NCBI RefSeq assembly: GCF_000164865.1
Contig: NC_014618.1
Coordinates: forward strand, 1,178,001 to 1,242,000
DNA from: [Enterobacter] lignolyticus SCF1
GTDB lineage: Bacteria > Pseudomonadota > Gammaproteobacteria > Enterobacterales > Enterobacteriaceae
Direction: 5' to 3'
DNA length: 64,000 nucleotides
The stretch's first letter is position 1. The number at the start of each line of letters is the position of its first letter. The translations under genes were made by a program, and so were the position numbers. Below, one piece after another: positions 48,280-57,346 of this stretch. The notes under the pieces are model-generated. The model did not search any database and was not told the DNA's origin. It saw nothing but the letters and a program-made list of their open reading frames with translations.

Positions 48280-49254
48280 ATGGCGAACATGTTTGCCCTG
48301 ATCCTGGTCATTGCTACCCTGGTGACGGGCGTCTTATGGTGCCTGGATAAGTTTATTTTTGCGCCAAAACGCCGTGAACGTCAGGCCGCCGCGCAGGCGG
48401 CGACGGGTGATTCGCTTGATCCTAAGACCCTGAAGAAGGTCGGTCCGAAGCCGGGCTGGCTGGAAACCGGGGCATCGGTATTCCCGGTGCTGGCGATCGT
48501 GCTGGTGGTGCGCTCGTTTATCTATGAGCCGTTTCAGATTCCTTCCGGCTCGATGATGCCGACGCTGCTGATCGGGGATTTTATTCTGGTGGAGAAATAT
48601 GCCTACGGAATTAAAGATCCTATTTATCAGAAGACGTTAATCGAAACGGGTCATCCGAAACGCGGCGATATCGTCGTGTTCAAATATCCTGAAGATCCGC
48701 GCCTGGACTATATTAAGCGCGCGATTGGCGTTCCCGGGGATAAGGTTACCTACGATCCGGTGGCGAAAGAGCTGACCATTCAGCCGGGCTGCAGTTCAGG
48801 CCAGTCCTGCGGCAGCGCGCTGCCGGTGACCTACTCAAACGTTGAGCCGAGCGATTTCGTCCAGACGTTCGCCCGTCGTAACGGCGGCGAAGCGACCAGC
48901 GGTTTCTGGCAGCTGCCGAAGGGCGAGCGCAAAGAAAACGGCGTACGTCTGACGGAGCGTAAAGAGACGCTGGGCGACGTAACTCACCGCATTCTGACGG
49001 TGCCTATCGCGCAGGATCAGCTGGGGATGTATTACCAGCAGCCGGGCCAGCCGCTGGCGACCTGGGTGGTACCGCCGGGTCACTACTTCATGATGGGCGA
49101 CAACCGCGACAACAGCGCCGACAGCCGCTACTGGGGCTTTGTCCCGGAAGCGAACCTGGTGGGTAAAGCGGTCGGTATCTGGATGAGCTTTGAAAAACAG
49201 GAAGGCGAATGGCCGACCGGCGTACGTTTAAATCGTATCGGCGGCATCCATTAA
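48280..49254 (+). CDS. lepB: Signal peptidase I
   Basis: 324 residues with two N-terminal membrane helices and the periplasmic catalytic domain. The Ser-Lys dyad is in place: Ser91 in IPSGSMMP and Lys146 in RLDYIKRAIG; box E GDNRDNSADSRYWG is intact. It removes signal peptides of exported proteins. TAAGGAG precedes the ATG. Confidence 0.98.
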   Translation: MANMFALILVIATLVTGVLWCLDKFIFAPKRRERQAAAQAATGDSLDPKTLKKVGPKPGWLETGASVFPVLAIVLVVRSFIYEPFQIPSGSMMPTLLIGDFILVEKYAYGIKDPIYQKTLIETGHPKRGDIVVFKYPEDPRLDYIKRAIGVPGDKVTYDPVAKELTIQPGCSSGQSCGSALPVTYSNVEPSDFVQTFARRNGGEATSGFWQLPKGERKENGVRLTERKETLGDVTHRILTVPIAQDQLGMYYQQPGQPLATWVVPPGHYFMMGDNRDNSADSRYWGFVPEANLVGKAVGIWMSFEKQEGEWPTGVRLNRIGGIH

Positions 49255-49270
49255 TTTCGCGTTTTTTGTT

Positions 49271-49298
49271 CATGCCGCCGCCAATATGCGGCGGCATG
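49271..49298. terminator. Strong hairpin after lepB
   Basis: CATGCCGCCGC-CAATAT-GCGGCGGCATG has an 11-bp perfect stem but is followed by AAATATTTA rather than a T-run, so it may end transcription only partly or stabilise the lepB 3' end. Confidence 0.6.
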
Positions 49299-49400
49299 AA
49301 ATATTTAGAATATAAATTCCTTCAGACTAACGACATCCCCCCCCGTTGCGTATAGAATATCCCCCCGAAGTTTTAGGTTGGCGCCCGCTCGGGAGCCACG

Positions 49401-49443
49401 GCACACGAAACCGCGTTGGTTATTTCAGGTCGGTTTCGTGTGC
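49401..49443 (+). promoter_or_regulatory. rnc leader hairpin (RNase III autoregulation site)
   Basis: GCACACGAAACCG (49401-49413) pairs perfectly with CGGTTTCGTGTGC (49431-49443). The 13-bp duplex, extended by weaker pairs, resembles the E. coli rnc 5' stem that RNase III cuts to limit its own operon. A likely promoter (GTTGCGTATAGAAT near 49344) lies upstream. Confidence 0.8.
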
Positions 49444-49477
49444 TGAATTTTTGACGCATTCATTTTATTGGTAACGC

Positions 49478-50158
49478 ATGAACCCCATCGTAATTAATCG
49501 GCTTCAACGTAAGCTGGGCTACACTTTTCATCATCAGGAGTTGCTGCAGCAGGCATTAACTCATCGCAGTGCCAGTAGCAAACACAACGAGCGTCTGGAG
49601 TTTCTCGGCGACTCCATTTTAAGTTACGTCATCGCCAACGCGCTGTATCACCGTTTTCCGCGCGTTGACGAGGGCGATATGAGCCGCATGCGCGCTACGC
49701 TTGTCCGCGGCAATACGCTGGCGGAAATCGCCCGTGAGTTTGAGCTGGGCGAGTGCCTGCGTCTGGGGCCGGGTGAGCTGAAAAGCGGCGGTTTTCGTCG
49801 CGAGTCTATCCTCGCGGATACCGTCGAGGCGCTGATTGGCGGCGTATTCCTCGACAGCGATATTCAGACCGTTGAGCAGCTGATCCTTTCCTGGTATCAG
49901 AGCCGACTGGATGAAATTAGCCCGGGCGATAAGCAAAAAGATCCGAAAACCCGTTTGCAGGAATATTTACAGGGCCGCCACCTGCCGCTGCCGTCTTATC
50001 TGGTGGTGCAGGTTCGTGGCGAAGCCCACGATCAGGAATTTACTATCCACTGCCAGGTCAGTGGCCTGAGTGAACCGGTGGTTGGCACGGGTTCCAGCCG
50101 TCGTAAGGCGGAGCAGGCTGCCGCCGAACAGGCGCTGAAAAAACTGGAGCTGGAATGA
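49478..50158 (+). CDS. rnc: Ribonuclease III
   Basis: 226 residues. The signature NERLEFLGDSIL (Glu38, Asp45) and the second acidic pair in DTVEALIGGVFLD (to Glu117) form the metal site; a dsRNA-binding domain ends the protein (GTGSSRRKAEQAAAEQALKKL). It processes rRNA precursors and leader duplexes. Overlaps era by 4 bp. Confidence 0.98.
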   Translation: MNPIVINRLQRKLGYTFHHQELLQQALTHRSASSKHNERLEFLGDSILSYVIANALYHRFPRVDEGDMSRMRATLVRGNTLAEIAREFELGECLRLGPGELKSGGFRRESILADTVEALIGGVFLDSDIQTVEQLILSWYQSRLDEISPGDKQKDPKTRLQEYLQGRHLPLPSYLVVQVRGEAHDQEFTIHCQVSGLSEPVVGTGSSRRKAEQAAAEQALKKLELE

Positions 50159-51060
50159 GCGACAACAAAACCTATTGCGGATTTATCGCCATCGTCGGAC
50201 GACCGAACGTTGGCAAATCCACCCTGCTGAATAAACTGCTTGGGCAGAAGATTTCGATCACCTCCCGTAAAGCGCAGACCACGCGTCACCGTATCGTCGG
50301 CATCCATACCGAGGGCGAGTATCAGGCGATTTATGTCGATACTCCGGGCCTGCATATGGAAGAAAAACGCGCGATCAACCGCCTGATGAACAAAGCGGCG
50401 AGCAGCTCCATCGGCGACGTTGAGCTGGTGATTTTCGTTGTGGAAGGCACCCGCTGGACGCCGGATGACGAAATGGTGCTCAACAAGCTGCGCGAAGGCA
50501 AAGCGCCGGTGATCCTTGCGGTGAACAAAGTGGATAACGTGCAGGAAAAAGCGGATCTGCTGCCGCACCTGCAGTTCCTGGCAAGCCAGATGAATTTCCT
50601 CGATATCGTGCCGATTTCCGCGGAAACCGGAATGAACGTCGATACCATCGCGGGCATCGTGCGCAAGCATCTGCCGGAGGCGATCCACCACTTCCCGGAA
50701 GACTACATTACCGACCGCTCGCAGCGCTTTATGGCGTCTGAAATTATCCGCGAGAAGCTAATGCGTTTCCTCGGCGCCGAGCTGCCGTACTCCGTGACCG
50801 TTGAGATCGAGCGCTTCGTGACTAACGAGCGCGGCGGCTACGACATCAACGGGCTTATCCTCGTTGAGCGCGAAGGGCAGAAAAAGATGGTCATCGGCAA
50901 CAAAGGCGCCAAGATCAAAACCATCGGTATTGAAGCCCGTAAGGATATGCAGGAGATGTTCGAAGCCCCGGTTCACCTGGAGCTGTGGGTGAAAGTGAAA
51001 TCCGGCTGGGCCGACGACGAGCGCGCGCTGCGCAGTCTCGGTTACGTTGACGATCTCTGA
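50155..51060 (+). CDS. era: GTPase Era
   Basis: 301 residues with GRPNVGKSTL (G1), DTPGLHMEE (G3) and NKVD (G4), then a C-terminal KH domain with VIGNKGAKIKTIG. It binds the 3' end of 16S rRNA in 30S assembly. Middle gene of rnc-era-recO, coupled to rnc by an ATGA overlap. Confidence 0.98.
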   Translation: MSDNKTYCGFIAIVGRPNVGKSTLLNKLLGQKISITSRKAQTTRHRIVGIHTEGEYQAIYVDTPGLHMEEKRAINRLMNKAASSSIGDVELVIFVVEGTRWTPDDEMVLNKLREGKAPVILAVNKVDNVQEKADLLPHLQFLASQMNFLDIVPISAETGMNVDTIAGIVRKHLPEAIHHFPEDYITDRSQRFMASEIIREKLMRFLGAELPYSVTVEIERFVTNERGGYDINGLILVEREGQKKMVIGNKGAKIKTIGIEARKDMQEMFEAPVHLELWVKVKSGWADDERALRSLGYVDDL

Positions 51061-51070
51061 GTAAACGCTC

Positions 51071-51799
51071 ATGGAGGGCTGGCAGCGCGCTTTCGTCCTG
51101 CATAGTCGCCCCTGGAGCGAAACCAGCCTGATGCTGGACGTCTTCACGGAAGAGTCGGGCCGCGTGCGCCTTGTCGCCAAAGGCGCACGCGCCAAACGTT
51201 CTAATCTGAAAGGCGCCCTGCAGCCTTTTACCCCCCTGTTGGTCCGCTTTGGCGGGCGCGGCGACGTTAAAACGTTGCGCAGCGCGGAGGCGGTCTCGCT
51301 GGCGCTGCCGCTCAGCGGCATCACGCTGTACAGCGGCCTCTATGTTAATGAGCTTATCTCCCGCGTTCTCGAACATGAGACCCGCTTCTCTGAACTCTTT
51401 TTTGATTATCTGCACTGTATTCAGGCGCTTGCTGGCGCTACCCGTTCCCCTGAACCGGCGCTCCGGCGTTTTGAACTCGCGCTACTCGGCCACCTGGGCT
51501 ACGGCGTCGATTTTCTGCACTGCGCCGGCAGCGGCGAAGAGGTCGATGACGGCATGACCTACCGCTACCGTGAGGAAAAAGGGTTTATCGCAAGCGTCGT
51601 GATCGATAACAGCACCTTTACCGGGCGGCAGTTAAAAGCGCTTGATGCGCGAGAATTTCCGGATGTTGATACATTGCGCGCCGCGAAACGCTTTACCCGT
51701 ATGGCGCTAAAGCCGTATCTTGGGGGCAAACCGTTAAAGAGCCGGGAGCTGTTCCGGCAATTTATGCCAAAATGCGCAGTGAAAACGAATAATGATTAA
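51071..51799 (+). CDS. recO: DNA repair protein RecO
   Basis: 242 residues. The OB-fold N-terminus (QRAFVLHSRPWSETSLMLDVF) and helical C-terminal domain match E. coli RecO. It works with RecR to load RecA on SSB-coated gaps. It follows era by 10 bp and pdxJ by 11. Confidence 0.96.
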   Translation: MEGWQRAFVLHSRPWSETSLMLDVFTEESGRVRLVAKGARAKRSNLKGALQPFTPLLVRFGGRGDVKTLRSAEAVSLALPLSGITLYSGLYVNELISRVLEHETRFSELFFDYLHCIQALAGATRSPEPALRRFELALLGHLGYGVDFLHCAGSGEEVDDGMTYRYREEKGFIASVVIDNSTFTGRQLKALDAREFPDVDTLRAAKRFTRMALKPYLGGKPLKSRELFRQFMPKCAVKTNND

Positions 51800-51810
51800 C
51801 GAGGATTGTC

Positions 51811-52542
51811 ATGGCTGAATTACTGTTAGGCGTCAACATTGACCACATTGCTACTTTACGTAACGCGCGCGGAACGGCGTATCCTGACCCGGTGCAGGCG
51901 GCGTTTATCGCCGAGCAGGCCGGCGCAGACGGTATCACCGTGCATTTACGCGAAGATCGCCGCCATATTACCGATCGCGATGTGCGCATTTTGCGCCAGA
52001 CGCTCGATACCCGCATGAACCTGGAGATGGCGGTCACCGAAGAGATGCTGGCTATCGCCTGTGAAACCAAACCGCATTTCTGCTGCCTGGTGCCGGAGAA
52101 GCGTCAGGAAGTGACCACCGAGGGCGGTCTGGACGTGGCCGGCCAGCGCGATAAAATGCGCGACGCCTGCAAACGCCTGGCGGATGCCGGTATTCAGGTA
52201 TCGCTGTTTATCGATGCCGATGACGAGCAGATCAAAGCCGCAGCCGAAGTAGGCGCCCCGTATATCGAAATCCATACCGGCTGCTATGCCGATGCCGAAA
52301 CGGAAGACGCGCAGGCTAAGGAGCTGGCGCGTATCGCCAGAGCCGCAACCTACGCCGCAAGCCTGGGGCTGAAGGTAAATGCCGGTCACGGCCTGACCTA
52401 CCATAACGTCAAAGCTATTGCCGCGCTGCCGGAAATGCATGAGCTGAACATCGGCCATGCGATTATCGGCCGCGCGGTGATGAGCGGCCTGAAAGAGGCG
52501 GTTGCTGAGATGAAGCGCCTGATGCTGGAAGCGCGCGGGTAA
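51811..52542 (+). CDS. pdxJ: Pyridoxine 5'-phosphate synthase
   Basis: 243 residues, TIM barrel beginning LLGVNIDHIATLRNARGT. Conserved active-site segments include TVHLREDRRHI and NAGHGLTYHNV. It makes pyridoxine phosphate from 1-deoxyxylulose phosphate and aminoacetone phosphate. The stop overlaps acpS as TAATG. Confidence 0.97.
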   Translation: MAELLLGVNIDHIATLRNARGTAYPDPVQAAFIAEQAGADGITVHLREDRRHITDRDVRILRQTLDTRMNLEMAVTEEMLAIACETKPHFCCLVPEKRQEVTTEGGLDVAGQRDKMRDACKRLADAGIQVSLFIDADDEQIKAAAEVGAPYIEIHTGCYADAETEDAQAKELARIARAATYAASLGLKVNAGHGLTYHNVKAIAALPEMHELNIGHAIIGRAVMSGLKEAVAEMKRLMLEARG

Positions 52543-52922
52543 TGGCCATTCTTGGTCTGGGCACCGACATCGTTGAAATCGCCCGCGTCGAAGCGGTGAT
52601 CGCCCGCAGCGGCGATCGCCTTGCGCGACGGGTGCTAAGCGATAACGAGTGGCTCATCTGGGAGGCGCACCAGCAGCCGGTGCGCTTTCTGGCAAAACGC
52701 TTTGCGGTCAAAGAAGCCGCGGCAAAGGCGCTGGGCACTGGCATTCGCAACGGCCTGGCGTTCAATCAGTTTGAGGTTTACAACGACGCGCTGGGCAAGC
52801 CGAAGCTGCGTTTGTGGGGCGAAGCGGAGAGCCTGGCGCAGCGTTTGGGCGTAACGCATATTCACGTCACGCTTGCCGACGAGCGCCACTATGCCTGCGC
52901 TACGGTGATTGTGGAGAGCTAA
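52542..52922 (+). CDS. acpS: Holo-[acyl-carrier-protein] synthase
   Basis: 126 residues with GLGTDIVEI (Asp9) and RFAVKEAAAKALGTG (Glu58), the magnesium and CoA site of AcpS. It transfers phosphopantetheine from CoA to ACP. Last gene of the rnc operon; ends 4 bp into convergent yfhL. Confidence 0.97.
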   Translation: MAILGLGTDIVEIARVEAVIARSGDRLARRVLSDNEWLIWEAHQQPVRFLAKRFAVKEAAAKALGTGIRNGLAFNQFEVYNDALGKPKLRLWGEAESLAQRLGVTHIHVTLADERHYACATVIVES

Positions 52923-53179
52923 AGCTTATCGGCGTGATGCAGCAGGACGAACTTGTCCCACAGCTGTTCTTCGTTTTCCGCATGCGCCGGATCCTTAATA
53001 ATGGTATTCGGGATCGGGCATACCTTCTGGCAGGTCGGGGTGTCGTAATGGCCGATGCACTCCGTGCAGCGGTCGCTGTTAATCTGATAAATGCTGTCGC
53101 CCATTGAAATCGCCTCGTTCGGGCATTCCGGCTCGCACATATCGCAGTTGATGCATTTTTTGGTGATTAACAGCGCCAT
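52919..53179 (-). CDS. yfhL: 2[4Fe-4S] ferredoxin YfhL
   Basis: 86 residues with two cluster motifs: CINCDMCEPECP and CTECIGHYDTPTCQKVCP. The 8-residue insert in the second motif is typical of Alvin-type ferredoxins. Cytoplasmic electron carrier; partner not shown by the context. Confidence 0.96.
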   Translation of the reverse strand: MALLITKKCINCDMCEPECPNEAISMGDSIYQINSDRCTECIGHYDTPTCQKVCPIPNTIIKDPAHAENEEQLWDKFVLLHHADKL

Positions 53180-53235
53180 CAGGAAACTCTCAGAAACAAC
53201 ACAAACAGGGCGGGCATTATACGCTCATTCTCTGT

Positions 53236-54084
53236 TCAGACCAGTTTTTTCACCAGCGCCTCGCTGTGGCGAATACGGTCCGGCGCATTCTCCAGATCCT
53301 GCTGCACCAGCCCCATAAACAGAAGATCCGTCAGCATCATCTGCGCGCTGGTGGACGAGATAGCCGCACTGCGGGTCGCCTGCTCCTCGGCAATGGTATA
53401 CAGGCAGTGCGAGGCCCGCTGCTGCAGCGCGTTGGGCGAAAAGCCGGTGATCGCCAGGATCTTCCCGCCGACGCGCAGCGCTTCATCCGCCGCGAGGTTG
53501 ATCTCGCGCCGCTCGCCGGAGTAGGAGATAGCCAGCAGCAGATCGTCCTGCGCCATCGCCTGCACGGTCGCCAGCAGCGCATGCATGTCCTGCTCCGCCA
53601 CGGCGTTAAAGCCGATTTTCATCAGCTTCCAGCTAAAATTACGCGCCACCAGGCCGGAGGCGCCGATGCCGGTGATGATAATGCGCCGGGCGTTGCGCAA
53701 AAGCGTCACGCTCTCCAGCAGCTTATCCTCGCTGTTTACATCGAGCGAGGCATGCATCGCGGCGATATTGTCTTTGATAAGCTTCTCGCCGACCAGACGC
53801 AGCGGATCGTCGCCGCGGATCTGGTTGTGTACCGGCATCGAGTGCGGGTTCGGGTTACTCGCCAGCGCTTCGCTTAGCGCCAGCTTGAGCGCCGGAAACC
53901 CTTTGAATCCCATTTTTTGGGCGAACTTCACCACGCTTGACTGGCTTACGCCCGCCTCGCTTGCCAGCTGCTGCGAGCTGAGATGGCGCGCCTCATCGGG
54001 CTGCGCCAGAATAAAATCGGCCAGTTTTTTATCGCTCTGCGCAAGCCCCGGGTAGCGCTGGCGGATGCGGATTAAACAGTTCAT
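53236..54084 (-). CDS. yfhH: MurR/RpiR-family regulator YfhH
   Basis: 282 residues. An N-terminal RpiR HTH (LSSQQLASEAGVSQSSVVKFAQKMG) and a C-terminal SIS sugar-phosphate-binding domain (IITGIGASGLVARN) are clear. The effector is unknown. It is upstream of yfhL and divergent from pgpC. Confidence 0.92.
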   Translation of the reverse strand: MNCLIRIRQRYPGLAQSDKKLADFILAQPDEARHLSSQQLASEAGVSQSSVVKFAQKMGFKGFPALKLALSEALASNPNPHSMPVHNQIRGDDPLRLVGEKLIKDNIAAMHASLDVNSEDKLLESVTLLRNARRIIITGIGASGLVARNFSWKLMKIGFNAVAEQDMHALLATVQAMAQDDLLLAISYSGERREINLAADEALRVGGKILAITGFSPNALQQRASHCLYTIAEEQATRSAAISSTSAQMMLTDLLFMGLVQQDLENAPDRIRHSEALVKKLV

Positions 54085-54348
54085 TTGCTCTCCAGAGGAC
54101 CAGGGGTCGGCCGACTGCCAGAATTTTTTATTCGATTATAGAGGATTATCGTACTTAACAATGCGGCCGCAGGGGAAAATATCGGCGAAAAGTTAAGCGA
54201 TTCATTATTTTTATCAACAGGATACGCCCTCATTATGGAGAGTTAAAGACACATTGCCGAACGTTTTAACAAATGTGAGGTGCTATCTGATAGGCTATTT
54301 ATCAGCAATAACGATGACACCGTCATGATAATGAAGCGGAGCGCGAGA

Positions 54349-54993
54349 GTGGGTAACAGGCGTCGGGTGGTTTTTTTTGATCTTGATGGCACGCTGCATC
54401 AGCAGGATCTTTTCGGCGCTTTCCTGCGCTATCTTGTCCGACGCTCGCTGCCGAATGCGCTGCTGGTGCTGCTGCTGTCGCCGGCTATTGCTATGGGGCT
54501 GCTCATCAACGGGCGCGCGGCGCGTTGGCCGATGAGCCTGCTGCTGTGGGGCGCCACCTTTGGTCACTCTGAGTCGGCGCTCAGGGCGCGGGAGGCCCGC
54601 TTTGTGGCGCGTTTTCGCGACAGCGTCACCGAGTTTCCCGCCGTACATCAGCGCCTGACGCACTACCTTAGCTGTGCGGATGCTGACGTCTGGCTCATTA
54701 CCGGATCTCCGCAGTCGCTGGTGGAGCAGGTCTATTCCGACGCCGCCTGGCTGTCGCAGGTCAATCTTATCGCCAGCCAGATGTCGCGCCGTTACGGCGG
54801 CTGGGTGCTGACGCTGCGCTGTCTGGGGCACGAAAAAGTCGCGCAGCTGGAAAAAAAGCTGGGCGCCCCTTTGCAGCTGTACAGCGGCTATAGCGACAGC
54901 GATCAGGACAATCCGCTGCTCTATTTCTGCCAGCATCGCTGGCGGGTGACGCCGCAGGGAGAGCTGCGGCAGCTGGAATTATTTAGGGTATAA
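54349..54993 (+). CDS. pgpC: Phosphatidylglycerophosphatase C
   Basis: 214 residues from GTG 54349. The start is set by GGAG seven bases upstream and by similarity to E. coli PgpC, whose RRVVFFDLDGTLHQQD begins near residue 6. The HAD nucleophile motif DLDGTL, a membrane helix near 35-55 and GYSDSDQDNPLL near the end are present. It removes phosphate from phosphatidylglycerophosphate. In-frame ATGs at 54325 and 54331 are alternatives. Confidence 0.93.
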   Translation: MGNRRRVVFFDLDGTLHQQDLFGAFLRYLVRRSLPNALLVLLLSPAIAMGLLINGRAARWPMSLLLWGATFGHSESALRAREARFVARFRDSVTEFPAVHQRLTHYLSCADADVWLITGSPQSLVEQVYSDAAWLSQVNLIASQMSRRYGGWVLTLRCLGHEKVAQLEKKLGAPLQLYSGYSDSDQDNPLLYFCQHRWRVTPQGELRQLELFRV

Positions 54994-55045
54994 AGTATCG
55001 CTGCTATGTATAATGCGCCCCGCTTTTTCTGCCGGAGTGACCGCT

Positions 55046-55543
55046 GTGTCCGCTATTGAACTGAACCATGAATACTGGATGCGCCATGCGCTGGGGCTCG
55101 CTCAGCGGGCCTGGGATGAAGGGGAGGTCCCGGTCGGCGCGGTGCTGGTGTATCAAAACCAGGTGATTGGCGAAGGCTGGAACCGACCGATTGGCCGCCA
55201 CGATCCTACCGCCCATGCGGAGATCATGGCGCTGCGCCAGGGCGGGCTGGTGCTGCAAAACTACCGGCTTATCGATACCACGCTGTACGTTACCCTTGAG
55301 CCCTGCGTCATGTGCGCGGGGGCGATGGTGCACAGCCGCATTGGGCGCGTGGTGTTCGGCGCGCGCGACGCCAAAACCGGCGCGGCAGGGTCGCTGATGG
55401 ACGTGCTGCATCATCCGGGAATGAACCACCGGGTCGAGGTCACCGAAGGCGTGCTTGCGGGGGAGTGCTCCGCCATGCTGAGCGATTTCTTTCGGGCGCG
55501 CCGGGCGCAAATCAAGGCGCAAAAACGTCCCGAGCAGCCCTAA
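55046..55543 (+). CDS. tadA: tRNA-specific adenosine deaminase TadA
   Basis: 165 residues from GTG 55046, with GGAGTGA five bases upstream. Zinc and catalytic residues HAE (57-59) and PCVMC (86-90) match E. coli TadA. It converts A34 to inosine in tRNA-Arg(ACG), and is essential. Its end overlaps convergent mltF. Confidence 0.97.
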   Translation: MSAIELNHEYWMRHALGLAQRAWDEGEVPVGAVLVYQNQVIGEGWNRPIGRHDPTAHAEIMALRQGGLVLQNYRLIDTTLYVTLEPCVMCAGAMVHSRIGRVVFGARDAKTGAAGSLMDVLHHPGMNHRVEVTEGVLAGECSAMLSDFFRARRAQIKAQKRPEQP

Positions 55544-57090
55544 CGGCGCCGGGCGTCAACCAGCATATTCGGCGCCTTCACTTCTATCTGGCCGGAGCTT
55601 TCGTCCGGCGATAGCGAAAGAAACGGCAGCATGCCAAAGTTATTGCGGTTCAGCTCGTTCGGGCTGACGGCGGGATAGTCCTGGGCGATTTCTATCGCCT
55701 TCGCCACTTTCTTCTCTTTTTCGACCAGATAGCCCACGAGGCTTATCTGGTACTTACGAATATTTTCCACATAAGCATAAGCCTCATGCCCGCGCGCATA
55801 GCCGTAGGTCAGCTTGCTGTAATACGGCTTCTGGCTCAGCAGCGGCAGGCGCTGCTTCACGTCGGCCCAGCTGTCCGGGTCGCCCTTTTGTTTCGCCGTC
55901 AGGGCGCGGGCGTCCAGCATGTGGGCATAGCCCATGTTGTAGGCCGCCAGCGCAAACCAGATGCGCTCGTCTTTGGGGATCGTATCCGGCACTTTGCCCA
56001 TCATGTCCTGCAGGTAGCGCATGCCACCGCTGACGCTTTGCTCGGCGTCGGTGCGGTCGGTCAGCCCCAGGCTTTGGGCGGTGTTTTTGGTCAGCATCAT
56101 CAGCCCGCGCACGCCGGTCGGGGAGGTCGCCTGCGGATCCCAGTGCGATTCCTGCCAGGAGATAGCCGCCAGCAGGTGCCAGTCTATTTCGGTAGCATAC
56201 TTCTGGAACAATGGCTGCAGATCGGGCAGCACGCTGTCGATGGCGCGCAGAAAGGTACGGGTGTCGACGTAGTCGAAGTCATCGCCGTGCCCCAGGTACT
56301 TCTCCTCCACGCGGGCGAGGGTGCCGTCCTCATTAATGTTATTGAAGAAGTCGAGCATCGCCGCAGGCAGGGTGTTGTCATCGTCTTTCAGGCTGAACCA
56401 GGTGACCGGCTGCTCGTCGGTGATATCCAGCGCTACCGCCAGCTCCGGGTGGACGCGCTGAAAGAGGCTTATCGCCACGGAGTCGGCGATGGTGTACTCG
56501 AGCTTGCCTTCCAGCACCGCCTCCATTAGCTCGGCGCTGCTGCGTTTGTCATCCACGGTCCAGGCAAGCTTTGGGTATTTTTTCGCTTTCAGCGCCTGCA
56601 GGTCGTTAATGGCGACGTGTCCCGGCGCGATGACCAGCTGCTGCTGCGTAACGTCCGCCAGCGAGCGCGGCCGGAAGCTGCCTTTGCGATAGACCAGCTG
56701 CTGGGAGACGGAATAGTACGTCGGGCCTGACTGATAGCGCTTAACGCGCTCGCTGTTATAGACCAGGCCTGCGGCCAGCATATCGGCATCGCCGCGATCG
56801 AGGTCGTCAAACAGCTGGCTGATGTTCTGGCGTACGGTCACCTTCAGCTTAACGCCGAGGTAGTTGGCAAACTGCTGCGCCAGCTCATAGTCCAGGCCAT
56901 AATCTTTTTCATTGATATTGGTAAAGGTCAGCGGCGTGGCGATGGTGCTGACGCGCAGCTCGCCGCTCGCCTGAATCGCGGCGATACGGTTCTCTGGTTT
57001 ACTAAACCAGGGAATAGAGGGCCATAACGCCGCTGCCAATAGCAGGGTGACTATGCCGATAAACAGATAATTAATCTTTAATTTTTTCAA
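55540..57090 (-). CDS. mltF: Membrane-bound lytic murein transglycosylase F
   Basis: 516 residues. An N-terminal membrane/lipoprotein-type signal is followed by a periplasmic solute-binding domain (LRVSTIATPLTF; AAGLVYNSERVKRY) and a C-terminal SLT domain with catalytic Glu in ISWQESHWDPQATS and GVRGLMMLT. It cleaves murein with 1,6-anhydro ends. Confidence 0.96.
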   Translation of the reverse strand: MKKLKINYLFIGIVTLLLAAALWPSIPWFSKPENRIAAIQASGELRVSTIATPLTFTNINEKDYGLDYELAQQFANYLGVKLKVTVRQNISQLFDDLDRGDADMLAAGLVYNSERVKRYQSGPTYYSVSQQLVYRKGSFRPRSLADVTQQQLVIAPGHVAINDLQALKAKKYPKLAWTVDDKRSSAELMEAVLEGKLEYTIADSVAISLFQRVHPELAVALDITDEQPVTWFSLKDDDNTLPAAMLDFFNNINEDGTLARVEEKYLGHGDDFDYVDTRTFLRAIDSVLPDLQPLFQKYATEIDWHLLAAISWQESHWDPQATSPTGVRGLMMLTKNTAQSLGLTDRTDAEQSVSGGMRYLQDMMGKVPDTIPKDERIWFALAAYNMGYAHMLDARALTAKQKGDPDSWADVKQRLPLLSQKPYYSKLTYGYARGHEAYAYVENIRKYQISLVGYLVEKEKKVAKAIEIAQDYPAVSPNELNRNNFGMLPFLSLSPDESSGQIEVKAPNMLVDARRR

Positions 57091-57255
57091 TTAGTTAATT
57101 CTCTGTGTTCCAGGCAGGTTCAGCCAGCAATTACCATATTAAAGTACGACGTTTGGATGAGTTGAGCGGCATTTTGCTTAACATTCCGCCAATTGGCAAC
57201 TGATTAGTGAGGTTAGTCACATCGATTGATAAAAGGGGCGGGTGATTTTATTTCG

Positions 57256-57294
57256 ACGCAAACGGTTTCGTCGGCGCTCAGGATTCACTATAAT
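57256..57294 (+). promoter_or_regulatory. purL promoter with PurR operator
   Basis: ACGCAAACGGTTTCGT (57256-57271) matches the PurR box ACGCAAACGTTTTCGT but for one base. It overlaps the presumed -35 (57266-57271), 17 bp before a perfect TATAAT (57289-57294). PurR with hypoxanthine or guanine would block this promoter. Confidence 0.88.
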
Positions 57295-57346
57295 GACGCC
57301 CGTTTTCCGCCATTGCGCAAACTGAAACCCAGAAGACGAGAGACTT